The notes below the pieces were generated by a model. The model was not told where the DNA came from. It made no database searches and saw only the letters and a program-made list of their open reading frames with translations. This document shows positions 20,700-30,683 of a stretch of DNA of 64,000 bases, in pieces. Location of the stretch: assembly GCA_043228905.1 (NCBI GenBank), contig JBHGNT010000015.1, positions 7,936,001 through 8,000,000 on the forward strand, given 5' to 3'. How positions within the stretch are numbered: position 1 is the first letter of the stretch; every line of letters begins with the position of its first letter. Source of the DNA: Azolla caroliniana (lineage: Eukaryota; Polypodiophyta). The position numbers were made by a program, and so were the translations under genes.

Positions 20700-21326
20700 T
20701 CAGCTGTCTAGGGATGCACTGGTAGATGCACCGGCGTGGTTCTTCTCTACAAGGAGCATCGACTGTAAGTCGAAGAATGAGGGGGTATTCTCCCTTGTAC
20801 ACACCGCAGTCCAGAACGCTCCGAACTTGGACGCCAGGCCTCCGAGACATACCTGCACCATCTCGTCTTCCTCTACGGTAACATTGATAGAGGCTAGCGA
20901 GTCGCAGATCTCCTTTATCCGGCCTGTGTAGTCTGCCACGGACATATTCTTTTGTCGAACATTGCTCAACTCCTGTCTGAGTTGCAGCTTCCTGGCAGTG
21001 GTGCTTGCGGCGAAAACCTTTTTCAGGTTCCCCCAAGCATCCTTCGGTGTCTTGGTGTCACGGATGTGGCTGAGCAGCTGATCGCCGACACTGGACGCGA
21101 AGCAGTACATCACCCTGCTTGCCGCCTGTTCCCATACCGGGAAGTCCTTGTGTGCCGAGTTTGGCGCCGCATCATTCGCTCCTTTGACATAACTCCAGTA
21201 CCCGTGTCCAAGCAGGTACTGGTGCATCTTGTAAGACCAGGATGCGTAGTTGCTCCTGTCGAGCTTCTCCACCGGAAGCGACGTAGCCATGCCTCTATCC
21301 ATGTCTTCTACTGTGTCTGTTCTCAA
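20700..21326 (-). CDS. Cop3 gag
   Basis: 208 codons. The likely start is MDRGMATSLPVEKLDRSNY (about 21302), matching Cop2. Contains the copia gag core: NYASWSYKMHQYLLGHGYW, LLSHIRDTKTPKDAWGNLKKVF, RQELSNVRQKNMSVADYTGRI, and DEMVQVCLGGLASKFGAF. It ends at a TGA (20700-20702) in frame with the zinc-knuckle ORF, so the original protein was probably a single gag-pol chain. Gag forms the particle shell. Confidence 0.9.
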   Translation of the reverse strand: MRTDTVEDMDRGMATSLPVEKLDRSNYASWSYKMHQYLLGHGYWSYVKGANDAAPNSAHKDFPVWEQAASRVMYCFASSVGDQLLSHIRDTKTPKDAWGNLKKVFAASTTARKLQLRQELSNVRQKNMSVADYTGRIKEICDSLASINVTVEEDEMVQVCLGGLASKFGAFWTAVCTRENTPSFFDLQSMLLVEKNHAGASTSASLDS

Positions 21327-21925
21327 CCTGTTAGGGTTTTCTTCTCAAGAGTAAATGTCTGCAGCAGAGGTTCTCAACCCTCGCGCTCTGATACCATGTG
21401 AACGTAAGTGTTTGCGGAAGCGTAAAACAATGAACAACACAGAGAGAGAGAGAGAGAGACAGAGAGAGCAGAACGCAATTTCAAAATTATATCAAAACTC
21501 TGTATACACACTGTGCTAAGTAGCACTATTTATACAAGTCCTCTTGGGACTGACAGAAGTACCATGTACTTCAATGCTCACACGAGCATCTGACACTTAC
21601 TACGAGACTATAGCTACCTAGTCTGTTCTCAACCTGTTAGGGTTTTCTTCTCAAGAGTAAATGTCTGCAGCAGAGGTTCTCAACCCTCGCGCTCTGATAC
21701 CATGTGAACGTAAGTGTTTGCGGAAGCGTAAAACAAAGAACAACACACAGAGAGAGAGAGAGACAGAGAGAGCAGAATGCAATTTCAAAATTATATCAAA
21801 ACTCTGTATACACACTGTGCTAAGTAGCACTATTTATACAAGTCCTCTTGGGACTGACAGAAGTACCATGTACTTCAATGCTCACACGAGCATCTGACAC
21901 TTACTACGAGACTATAGCTACCTAG
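21315..21925 (-). repeat. ~305-bp tandem duplication of Cop3 leader and LTR end
   Basis: The block from tctgttctcaacctgttagg to gactatagctacctag occurs at 21315-21621 and again at 21622-21925. Each copy holds about 80 bp of untranslated leader, the primer-binding site and the first ~225 bp (minus-strand 3' part) of the LTR. The element therefore has two primer sites and one and a half 5' LTRs. The GA-tract lengths differ between copies. Confidence 0.9.
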
Positions 21926-22099
21926 TAGTCTATCCTATACTAGGCTTCCGATTGGACTTCCGGTTCGGATTGCACCCGGCCTCCACTGCTTGCCGGTTCA
22001 GTTGCTCACCGTCATACCGATCTGTTTCGTCCGATCCGTCTCGCTTACCGGCTCCGGCTTATTCAGCCGATCCGGCTCCGGTTGAGCTTCCGCTCAACA
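21703..22099 (-). repeat. Cop3 5' LTR
   Basis: 397 bp, TGTTGAGCGGAAGC...GTTCACA on the minus strand, with primer site TGGTATCAGAGC starting directly after it. Compared with the 3' LTR I see only small differences (for example ttccgctcaaca versus ttgccgctcaaca, and a different GA-tract length), so insertion is fairly recent. TSD GAAGC follows at 22100-22104. Confidence 0.92.
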
Positions 22100-22104
22100 G
22101 AAGC

Positions 22105-22975
22105 TGAGTACCGAGGAGCGGCTGTCGTGACATGCGAAGCCATATGATTGAAGCGGCTTCATAAGGACCTGCAAGAGGAGGTGTTAGATCCGACGACGAT
22201 CTACTGCGACAACCTCAGCAGCATCCAGCTCGCGAAAAACCCCGTCTTCCACGTACGGACCAAGCACATTGAGGTGCACTCCCATTTCGTCCGTGAACGT
22301 GTCCTTTCCAGTGAAGTCGAACTTCAGTACGTTCCGACGGATCAGCAGGCTGCCGACATCTTCACCAAGCCTCTTGGTCTGGACAAGTTGCAACAATTCT
22401 CCGGTGCGCTCGGATTGCGTCACCTTGACGTGCCGAACTTGAGGGGGAGAACAGTCCCGAACGACCAAGCAAGGTAGCAGGAAAGGAGCGGACACCGCAA
22501 CACCGAGTCGGTTGACAAGTTCGACATCGGATAGGCTGAAGAAGCCGAGGGTGGACCCGCGGAAAAGTTCGAAAGTGGATAGAAGGGGAGCAGCCGAAGG
22601 AGAGAGCCGAAGCCAACCACGCATGGGGAAGATGACGCCATCGAAGGCGAGAAGACCGAAGACGAGTTGGAGACAGCCAACTCAGACAAGAGCGAAAACC
22701 GATCAGAGGTAGCCGAGTTGGTTCGGATGTTTGATTCAGACACGTTGAATCAACCGAGGCCCAAGCGGAAGAAAAGGCAGCAGAAAAAGTGTCTACACCG
22801 CAACAACAGAAGAGCTGATAAGGGCCGCATGAGCAGACAAGCCGACCGGAAGGGTCGAAGCGCGCGGAGTCGAACAGGTCGAGGAGCGCGAACGAGGCGT
22901 GAAGCCAGGAGGAACCGGAGTTGTGTGCCCGAGGATCCCGAAGCGCCTCAAGTTGAGCTTGAGGGGGAGTGTTGA
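22105..22975 (+). pseudogene. Cop2 RNase H end and Pol C-terminal extension
   Basis: Continues from SSTEA: EYRGAAVVTCEAI, stop, LKRLHKDLQ, IYCDNLSSIQLAKN, HVRTKHIEVHSHFVRERVL and AADIFTKPLGLDKLQQF, which is the normal copia RNase H end. It then reads without a stop through HLDVPNLRGRTVPNDQAR into the extension. Three stops lie between 22475 and 22580. The frame is open again from 22667 to 22975 with the Arg-rich tail (RTGRGARTRREARR) and the ending APQVELEGEC, whose last codons use the LTR bases TGTTGA. Comparison with 16276-17028 shows that the extension belongs to the family. Confidence 0.8.
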
Positions 22976-23356
22976 GAGACAAGCTCAACATCGGCCGATT
23001 CGGCTGAAGAAGCCGAGGACTGGATCAGTTGGGACCAATCGGCTAGGCCGAGTGTGTAAACCGGGAGGTCGTTAGGAAAGATATTCCGTAAGGAATATAT
23101 TTGGGAGTTAGTGTAGGAGCTCTTGATGAGCATTGAAGTACTGTCAGTACTTCGGTCAGTCCTTCTAGGGCTTGTATAAAAGTGTTCATTGAGCACGTCT
23201 TATGTACAGACTGAGTATTATTGTTGAATATAGTTTTTTTGTGTTTCTCTCTCTGTCTCTCCCGCGTATACCGTGTAAGCTCAAGCTCTCCATTAAACCT
23301 GAGTTTCCTCTCTTCTGTTCGGTCTTCATACTTGCTTCCGCACGCTACTTTCTACA
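22970..23356 (+). repeat. Cop2 3' LTR
   Basis: 387 bp, same length as the 5' copy, TGTTGAGAGACAAG...CTACA. The polypurine tract GAGGGGGAG precedes it. Contains the perfect-arm hairpin (GAAGTAC 23135-23141, GTACTTC 23147-23153) and TATA box GTATAAAAG near 23174. TSD GGAGG follows and Gyp3 gag resumes. Confidence 0.92.
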
Positions 23357-23846
23357 GGAGGAAATAGCGGCGAAGAGCAATTACGCGACAACCACGGGAA
23401 TACGTGTCGGGGAGTCATCGGGAGCAAAGGTGTCTTTTTGGCCGGAAGTGCTAGAGAACACCGAGAAAACCGACTCCAACGAGATCCAAAGCACCGCGGA
23501 AGGCATCCGGGAAGCTACGGGATGGGAGTGCCCTGTCGATAAGAATAGCGTATACGCCCTATGTCAATTACATGAGGTATATGTGGATGAGAAGCGGCGA
23601 CGCACGGAGGATGCGGCTGGACCATCAAAGACACCGGAGAGCTGGAACTTCGACGGAAGAGGGAAAGGAAAATTGATTCCGACATTCAAACTCGCTTCGG
23701 ACATCGAGCAATGGACGGACATAGAGAAAGTGTTCAAGGAGAGAATCCTCGACAGCCGGGTAGATTTTTCACTTCGGGAACTACTCAGAATAGCGAAAAA
23801 GGAGTTCCATGATCTTCTTGTGGATCTCGTAAAAAGAAAAAGATAA
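23357..23846 (+). pseudogene. Gyp3 gag, C-terminal part
   Basis: Continues gag after Cop2: EIAAKSNYATTTGIRVGESSG, FWPEVLEN, IREATGWECPVDKN and LHEVYVDEKRRRTEDAAGPSK. The end is conserved across the lineage: TFKLASDIEQWTDIEKVFKERILDSRVDFSLRELLRIAKKEFHDLLVDLVKRKR, then TAA at 23844-23846. The last 70 residues are the most conserved part of gag in Gyp1, 2, 3 and 4. No frameshift in this half. Confidence 0.85.
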
Positions 23847-23867
23847 ACTATAGAGGAAAATGCGCTG

Positions 23868-24403
23868 ATGGTGAATGCAAATACCGCTCTGATGAACAAC
23901 ACTGAAGTGGACGACGAGATTCCGAATTCCCACTATACAAAGCCACATTGGGCACGTGCAACTACGGAGACTCCGGTCCAAATCGGCAACATCAAAGAGC
24001 CCATGCTAGCATTGATTGATCACGGATCGGAGATCAATTTGATGTCCAAAGAGTTCTACCGAAAGGGAAGTGGCCTATTAACACCAATCATGGATGGAAG
24101 ATCCGGGTGGCCACTAAAGCAATGGAGGATCTATTTGCGGCTTGTTCAGATGTGACGGTGAAGATTAGGGATGTCGAGATCGACCAAAATTTCTTCGTAC
24201 AAGACGAGGTCTCACACTCTGTGATCCTCGGGCAACCCTTTATCACGGCATCACGGATGGAGATGAAGGTGGTCAATAGCGGTGCGGCTTTTGCACGAAT
24301 TCGGAGTCAAAACGGAGGGAAATCCATCCAATTCCTAACGGTGCCGGCAAATCATGAAAGGAACAAGAGAGAGCTCTTGTCCCAAACAAGGATGGATTTT
24401 TAG
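23868..24403 (+). pseudogene. Gyp3 protease
   Basis: Reads MVNANTALMNNTEVDDE, then HYTKPHWARATTETPVQIGN and the active-site region MLALIDHGSEINLMSKEFY. The catalytic triplet is Asp-His-Gly rather than the usual Asp-Thr/Ser-Gly. A one-base frameshift near 24095 moves the second half (AMEDLFAACSDVTVKIRDVEIDQNFFVQDEVSHSVILGQPFIT) to another frame, open to 24403. Retroviral-type aspartic protease by position and by the ALIDxGSEINLM and ILGxPxI patterns. Confidence 0.8.
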
Positions 24404-24537
24404 AGAGGATTGTTGCGGAGTGGGGAAGTGATAGTCCGAGAAGCCTTGATACCCCACACAGGAAGAAAACTCTCGGAGCAAAACAAGTACGAATCAGTTC
24501 GGATGGGGCATCTACGTACACGATCGTAACCGGAGGA

Positions 24538-25987
24538 ATGAAGAAAGAATACCCAAAAGTGGAGGATAAGTTACGGTCGGCATCAATAATAAAAGAAGAT
24601 GAAGAAATCGTGGGAATAGTTGAAGAAATGTTCTATGGGAGCACGCTACAATGGCTTGAAGAGCTCGCGAAAGATACAAGCCAGGGAGACCAGGTAGTCC
24701 CAGTAGAATCGGTCGAGATGTACGAGATCATTGTGAAAATGGGGCCGGATGTGCTCCGCAAAGAAGAAGCAATGGTGAGTACGAAATACAAGACCGTGGA
24801 GAAGAAGGTGAAACCAGCCGTGGGACCACTACCCGCTGATAGTGAACAAAAGAGGAAAGAAGTCTCGGGAGATCCGACACTTCGGAAGTCCGTGGATATC
24901 AGACATGCCTTCATAGATGAGACCCGGAAGAAACTTCGGATCGGTGGAGGTGGTTTCCTTTTACAAAATGAAGAAGAACAATTCCGAGGGATGTTGGAAC
25001 AACATGGGAAAGCATTTGCATTCACATCGAAGGAGATAGGGTGCGTTGATCTGAAGATAGTGGAGCCGATGGTGATCTTCACGATTGACCATGTGTCGTG
25101 GAACCTAAAGCTGATTTCGGTGTTGCGGGCGCATATTCCCAAAATCATCAACTTGTTCAAGGAGAAGGTGGCGATGGTTTACGGTTCCGAAGAAGAATGG
25201 GTCACTCCGATTTATCCAAGACTTGCAACCAGTGAACAAAGTCACGATCCGGAACTCCGGAGTCGGTCCAATAGTGGACGAATTTGCGGAAGCATTTGCC
25301 GGTCGAGCGATATACTCCATCGGAGACCTATACTCGGGGTATGACCAATTCCAACTAGCCGTGGAGAGCCGAGACATCACTACCATGCGGACACCGATAG
25401 GATTAGTCCAGATGTGTACGCTACCACAAGGCGCGATGAACTCGGTCGCACATATGATGAATGCAATGAACAAGGTGCTTCGAGACTGCATTCCGAAGAT
25501 AACGATGCCGTTCCTAGATGACATTCCGATGAAAGGATGCGCGGTAGAAGAAAAAGATGAAACTATGGATGATCGAGGATGCCGAAAGTTCGTAGTCGAC
25601 CATATTCGCGATTGCGAGAAAGTGCTTCGAAAGTTAGAAGATGTGCACCTAACACTTTCCGGGGAGAAATCGGCATTCGGGCAAGAAGAAATATTGGTAG
25701 TCGGACATCTATATGGACCCTATGGCCAAAGACCGTCACCGACCAAGATTGATGCAATTCAAGCTATGAAAGAAATATGCGAGTCACAATCTGAAGTCCG
25801 AAGGTTTCTCGGAGCATGTGCATTCTACCACATATGGATTCCGCACTATGCACATATTGCGGACCCACTCTATCACTTGTTGCGGAAGGGTAAGAAGTTC
25901 GAATGGAAACCGGAGCATACCAAAGTCGTGAAGAAGCTCAACAAAATCACTACGGAGGGCAAAAGCACTAAAGAAGCCGAACTATGA
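24538..25987 (+). pseudogene. Gyp3 reverse transcriptase
   Basis: The first part (24538 to about 25175) holds a connector (IVKMGPDVL, ADSEQKRKEV) and the start of RT (FTSKEIGCVDLKIVEPMVIF, RAHIPKIINLFKEKV). A deletion/frameshift near 25180 moves RT to another frame: VPKKNGSLRFIQDLQPVNKV, YSIGDLYSGYDQFQLA, TPIGLVQMCTLPQGAMNSVAHM, then the active site MPFLDDIPMKG (FLDD, a gypsy form of YxDD). The connection region follows: FGQEEILVVGHLYG, RRFLGACAFYHIWIPHYAH, EWKPEHTKVVKK. It ends near 25987 at the start of RNase H. Only the frameshift near 25180 stands between it and an open frame. Confidence 0.88.
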
Positions 25988-27896
25988 CCGACTGATCATA
26001 GTAACGGTTGACACAAGTCCAATTGGAATCGGATGGGTCATCAATCAAGCCGATCCGGATGGTTCGCGATATCCGATCCGATTCAGAGCAAAGGTTCTCA
26101 ACGAAAGGCAACGCGGATATGCACAAGTCAAAAGAGAATTATGAGGAGTCGTTTCGGCAATCAAATCGGATCGAGATTATTTGATCGGAGCCGAAGTAGT
26201 GATCGAAACGGATTGTCTCCCAATATTCGGGATGATGCGGTGTTGCATGATACCGGATGTGGCTATGCTAAGATGGATTGCATATGTTAACTCGCTTAAT
26301 CTGGAGGTACGACACATCTCCAGAAAAGACAACGCGGTGGCGGATATGCTATCAAGGGCGCGGTTCGGAGATGACATAACCGAATCCGATAATGAAGAAG
26401 TTTCCGAAGACTACTTTGCTTCGGAGCACATATGCCGGGTGAACGTAATCCGAGAATTCTCGGAAGAAGAATACGAGGGAGAAAGCTTGTTGATCGGGAA
26501 AGTGCTACAAGAAATCGAGGAATCATCGAACAATAAAGAGAAGAGAGCCGAGATCCGAAGTAAGAAGCGGCAAGTCCGAAAGTTCTTCTTGAGAAATGGA
26601 TTAATATGGAGGGAGCCGAAAAGACCGGATGGCATACCACTTCGGGTAGTTGGGACGAAAGAGCAACGAAACCGGATAATGTCCGAATTTCACGAATCCG
26701 ATTGGGCTGGACATCGAGGAACACGGGCAACTTTTGTGAAAATCAAACAAAAATATTGGTAGAAAAACATGTACAAAGATATAGCAAAGTTCACGGAAAG
26801 TTGCGACAAATGTCAAATCTACTCCGGAGTTCGACACCGAGATGAGTTACATCCGACATTCTCACTGACAATCAACTTCAAATGGATGGTCAGTATTGTA
26901 GCCATGCCAACCGGAATCAGACAAAAGAAGTACTTGGTGTTAGCTCTGGAAGATCTCACAAACCAAGTAGAAGGTCGGGTGTTACGAAGGAAAACGTGTT
27001 CTGCAGTATGCCAATTTCTTTTGGAGGAGGTGTTTTGCAGGTACGGGTGCGTAGGACAAGTGATTGCAGATTGGGGAGAACTCAACTCTGATAAAGCTAA
27101 GGAATTCTTCACCAAACATGGAGTTCGGTTAACATTGACAATGGCATACAATCCGGAAGCCAACGGGAAGATCGAACGAGGACATAGTCCAATCGTCAAA
27201 GCACTTGCGAAGGCATGCGATGGAAGGGTGAAGGATTGGCCGCAAATGCTTCTGTATGCACTATGGGCAGATCGGACGACACATAGCTCCGTAACCGGTT
27301 ACATGGCGGCAGAACTCATGACCGGACAAGCACCGGTGATGCCAACAGAAACCGCGATCGCGACATGGACAGTGCTACTGTGGAAGGAAGAGATGAGCCG
27401 GGAAGAACTACTAGCAGTCCGGATACGACAACTAGAGGGAAGACCGGAAGACATAGCGGAAGCAATACGCCGACAACAAGAAGCGCGATTCCGGAATAAA
27501 AGCCGGTTCGACACAAAGGACCGACTACGACTGCGGAAGATTGAAGAAGGAGATTGGGTGATTGTCTACGATAGTAGTTTGGATCATCAACATACAACGA
27601 TGCGGAAGTTCGCGAAAAAGTGGTTCGGGCCATACGAGGTTCAGAAAGTTTTCGACAACGGAACTTACCGACTATGCGAGTTGGATAGAACGATGCTACG
27701 AGTGCCTATAGCCGGGAAACGTGTGAAGATTTTCAAGAACCGAACTGATGAAGAACCCTATGTGATCCTAGACAAGACCGACAAGAAGGAGCAATCGGAT
27801 GAAGATCGCGGTGATGCGGGAAGTGAAGAAAGTGGATTACAACTCATAGTTTACTTAAGGAGAGAATCGGAGGAAGCTTCAGATGAAGGTGAATAG
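25988..27896 (+). pseudogene. Gyp3 RNase H-integrase
   Basis: RNase H: VTVDTSPIGIGWVINQADPDGSRYPIRF, AKVLNERQRGYAQVKREL, a stop (TGA near 26143), then ETDCLPIFGMM and DMLSRARFG. The long open frame from 26181 contains an integrase zinc-binding region (SEFHESDWAGHRGTRATFVKIKQKYW, stop, MYKDIAKFTESCDKCQIYSG). The TAG at 26760-26762 replaces a Trp codon. Integrase core: LALEDLTNQVEGR, VIADWGELNSDKAKEFF and YNPEANGKIERGH (Glu). The C-terminal domain EGDWVIVYDSSLDHQHTTMRKFAKKWFGPYEVQKV resembles the GPY/F module (here WFGPYEV). No chromodomain; an acidic tail ends at 27896. Confidence 0.88.
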
Positions 27897-27952
27897 CAAG
27901 CATCGGGGACTTCGGCACATACCGGAGGATGTGCGGGTTCGAAGAGGGCGAG

Positions 27953-28693
27953 TGTCGTAGTGTGAATCACACACTATGTGAAATATGTAAAATACTATAT
28001 CCGATTTAAAGTACGTATAATAAATAAAATAAAATATTAAAAATATTTATTACGTCCATAGGGTAGGATTCAAACCCTATACCTCCAAATAAACAAACCC
28101 CAACCTTACCATTGTACTAACTTATCCTAAGTGTTTTAAATATAGATTTAATACGTATAAGACCTTTATTTACGCCTACCTTTATTAAAAGGAAAGTTAT
28201 GCATTTTTTAGAATGCGTGAATACTTTATTTGTAAGAAAAATGTACACCAATAAAAAATGACTCGTGCACATCTAGCGAGCATGAGCACTATATTTAGGA
28301 AATAAAAGCATAGTGTAAAAAGGCAACTCATGCACATTTAGTGTGCATGAACACTTTAGAAAAAAGCATGAAGCTATGCTTAGCCCCTTCCATCCTTATA
28401 TAAGGAGGAGAGAATGATGTATGGGGGTTGTTGATTATTTTACAAGGATTTTGATCAATCTAATATATTCGTGGGATTCACGATTTTTTCCATCTATTTC
28501 TCTCTTACATTCTAAGTATCAATTAATACACTATACTCGTGGGATTCACGAGTTTCATATCTTCCTTCAAATATTTCTCTTTCTTGCAATCCATTCATAA
28601 GGAGCCTTATCTCATATTCTTCTTTCTCCTAGTCCAAAACCTCAATGGTTCCCACCCGACTCACGCAACGATCCGGAGCCGAAAGGAACGACA
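27953..28693 (+). repeat. Gyp3 3' LTR
   Basis: 741 bp, TGTCGTAGTG...GGAACGACA. A polypurine-like tract GAAGAGGGCGAG precedes it. Carries the second copy of the tRNA-like module (28056-28127, minus) with a damaged B box. TSD CCGG follows at 28694-28697. Differences from the 5' copy are scattered substitutions (for example atatcaaagatatt versus atattaaaaatatt). Confidence 0.92.
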
Positions 28694-28697
28694 CCGG

Positions 28698-30683
28698 TAC
28701 CGCCATCCTTGTCCCGTCGAGCTCCGCGAGATGGTAGGTCCCATTGTCGTTGGCGCTTGTCACCACATAAGGCCCAAACCACCTTCTTGCAAACTTCTGC
28801 ATTGCCCTGTGCTGGTTGTCGAGGTTGCTGTCATACACTAGAACCCAGTTGCCTTCCTCAATCTTCTTCTGTCTCAGTTGGTGAGTCCGGTCGAACCGTC
28901 CTTTGTTCTTTACCCTCGCCACCCGTAGCTTTTCCGCGGCTCGGTCCACGTCCTTCGGTCTTCGCTCCAGCTGCTGAATCCATGCCGCATGCCGCTAATA
29001 GCTCCTCCTAGCTCATCTCGTCTTTTAGAGCCATGTCTTCTAGGTGCATCATTCGTACCTCCGCCGGCTTCTCCGGATCCGGCTTTGCCGAAAGCCTTTT
29101 CCGCTTCACCAAGTCCACGATGGAGTTTTGGAACTCCTTCTTGGCGATTTTGAGCACTTCCCTCAGTGACAGCTCCACTTTGTTGTCGAGGATACGTTCC
29201 TCGAGAACCTTTCGCAGGTCCGTGGTCCTCTCGATCTCTGTGCTGAATCGGTACCCGACCCTCTTGGCTATATCCAGTGTGCCGGTCGCACTGGCATCAT
29301 TCTGGTTTTGTCCGAACCGGGTCTCATACCGTTGTGAGGGTCCGGCCCCTCTAGTCTTACCCGCACGCTTGTCCTCCACCAGAGCCTCGTAGTTTTGGCA
29401 AGCGGCTTCAATGAAGCCCATCTTCTCTTTGACCAGGTCACTCCACCCGGTTGCCTCCCGGACCCGTCTTTCCGCGTGGTCCGCGTCCTCTTTCCTCAGC
29501 CGTACGCCGGCGAGGGCTTCCAGCATCAACATCCAGAATCCGGCTTCCTTCGTCTTCCGGACTTCATCACTTCCGACCTGGATTCTAGCCGACGCCGAGT
29601 AGTGGATGGTCTCCGCGTGGCGAGCCACCGCTTCTTCCATCAGTCGTTTCATACCCCCTCATCCGACATTTAGATCCAGGGGCCTTCGGGTCTCGCTAGC
29701 GTGCACCCGACCATTCCATAGGTACACCACGTTAGCTCTTATCGCTTCGGTGAAGTCCCCGCAGTCCTTTCGGGCGTGGCCGACCGCGCCGCACCACAAG
29801 CACCAGTTCCCAACCGGAGGCCTTCGGTCACGAACTTGTTCGCCGCCCTCTCTCCTTGCTTGTGCACTATGGAGGTCCCTCACCATCTGAGTCAGCTCCT
29901 CCAGAGCCGCTCCTCCGGACGACCTTTGACCATGCTGGTCGAAGTTGAGCCGGTCTCGAGCCAGTCTCGGGTCTCTTCCCTTCGCGCCGGTGGGGGTACC
30001 TTTACCTTCCTTGTCGCAACAAAACCCGCCCCCGTCAAGCCTTTATCGACCCACTCACGTCGTTTGTCAAAACGGCCGCAGACTCTCTTTACCACGGCCC
30101 AGCCGGTTGTTAGGTCGGCATCAGTCTCGAGCAGGAAGCCTAGTTGCTCCCGGTCCCTTACGTCCACCAATTTAATGAACAATAGGACACGACTTGTGTC
30201 CAGTACGGTCCAGTCCAGCACCGAAAGACGTGCGAAGCGTTCTTCAAACTCTCGAAGGAGCACCGACGCGTTTCTCCCCTTTTCGAGGGTCTCGACTCAT
30301 TCCATGAAGTCCTGCTTCGATAGCCGAAGCGCGTCATCAAGCCCGTATTTTTCAAGGAGCCGACCTTCAAACTCTTCCCAGGTCCGACTCTCAGCCCGTA
30401 CCTCAAGCACCTCCGCGCAGATGCCCGGCATCGCCACCCGAGGGAATCCGACCAGTCACCTATCCTCCGGGATGTCCCTCATTACCATTTCGGCTCGGTA
30501 AGCCTCCAAATAGCTCGTGGCGTCCTTCCCACCGATCCGGCCTACTGTGCCGACGACTACTTCAATAGCCCTATCGAGGGTGCCTGTGGCTTCGCGCGCA
30601 CTCACTATCCGATCCACAACTGAAGCCATGGCTTCTGCAAGATCCGACCCTCTCATCTTTCTATTCCTCTGCCGCATGTTCAC
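28698..30683 (-). pseudogene. Gyp2 gag fused to integrase C-terminus
   Basis: Gag starts MNMRQRNRKMRGSDLAEAM (30683) and stays in one frame through EEFEGRLLEKYG and NASVLLREFEERFARL, with TGA stops after IPEDR and FME (Trp to stop). It continues with an intact zinc knuckle CLWCGAVGHARKDC near 29800 and the conserved end LRKVLEERILDNKVELSLREVLKIAKKEF. Immediately after EDMALKDEMS, stop, comes EELLA, then WIQQLERRPKDVDRAAEKL, NKGRFDRTHQLRQKKIEEGNWVLVYDSNLDNQHRAMQKFARRWFGPYVV and ELDGTRMAVPV, which is integrase C-terminus. In Gyp3 the sequence KEEMSREELLA lies in integrase, about 3.5 kb away from gag. The junction therefore marks an internal deletion. Confidence 0.88.

Larger units (their letters stand above)
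15879..22099 (-). mobile_element. Cop3: Ty1/copia element with a Pol C-terminal extension
   Basis: Innermost element of the stack, inserted in RNase H of Cop2. LTRs at 21703-22099 (5') and 15879-16281 (3'). TSD GAAGC (15874-15878 and 22100-22104). Primer site TGGTATCAGAGC on the minus strand (21702-21691) and polypurine tract GAGGGGGAG next to the 3' LTR. Coding order gag, zinc knuckle, protease, integrase, RT, RNase H, extension. Defects are few: one TGA at 20700-20702, a frameshift near 19500 and a 13-bp duplication near 19030. A ~305-bp tandem duplication affects its 5' LTR/leader. Confidence 0.92.
11795..23356 (+). mobile_element. Cop2: Ty1/copia element, split by Cop3
   Basis: LTRs of 387 bp at 11795-12181 and 22970-23356. 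TSD GGAGG (11790-11794 and 23357-23361). Primer site TGGTATCAGAGC begins at 12182 and the polypurine tract GAGGGGGAG lies at 22961-22969. Order gag, protease, integrase, RT, RNase H, then a C-terminal extension. RNase H is split by Cop3 (TSD GAAGC); reading ...SSTEA-EYRGA is restored on removal. Several stops and one frameshift are present. I count about ten differences between the two LTRs. Confidence 0.92.
10016..28693 (+). mobile_element. Gyp3: nearly complete Ty3/gypsy element, split by Cop2
   Basis: LTRs of 741 bp each at 10016-10756 and 27953-28693. TSD CCGG (10012-10015 and 28694-28697). Order: gag, protease, RT, RNase H, integrase. Gag is split at 11794/23357 by Cop2 with TSD GGAGG, and the reading frame GGMKKVLEE-EIAAKSN is restored when Cop2 is removed. 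The element has a deletion/frameshift near 25180 in RT and a stop at 26760, but is otherwise the best preserved member of its lineage here. Without Cop2 it would be about 7.1 kb. Confidence 0.92.
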
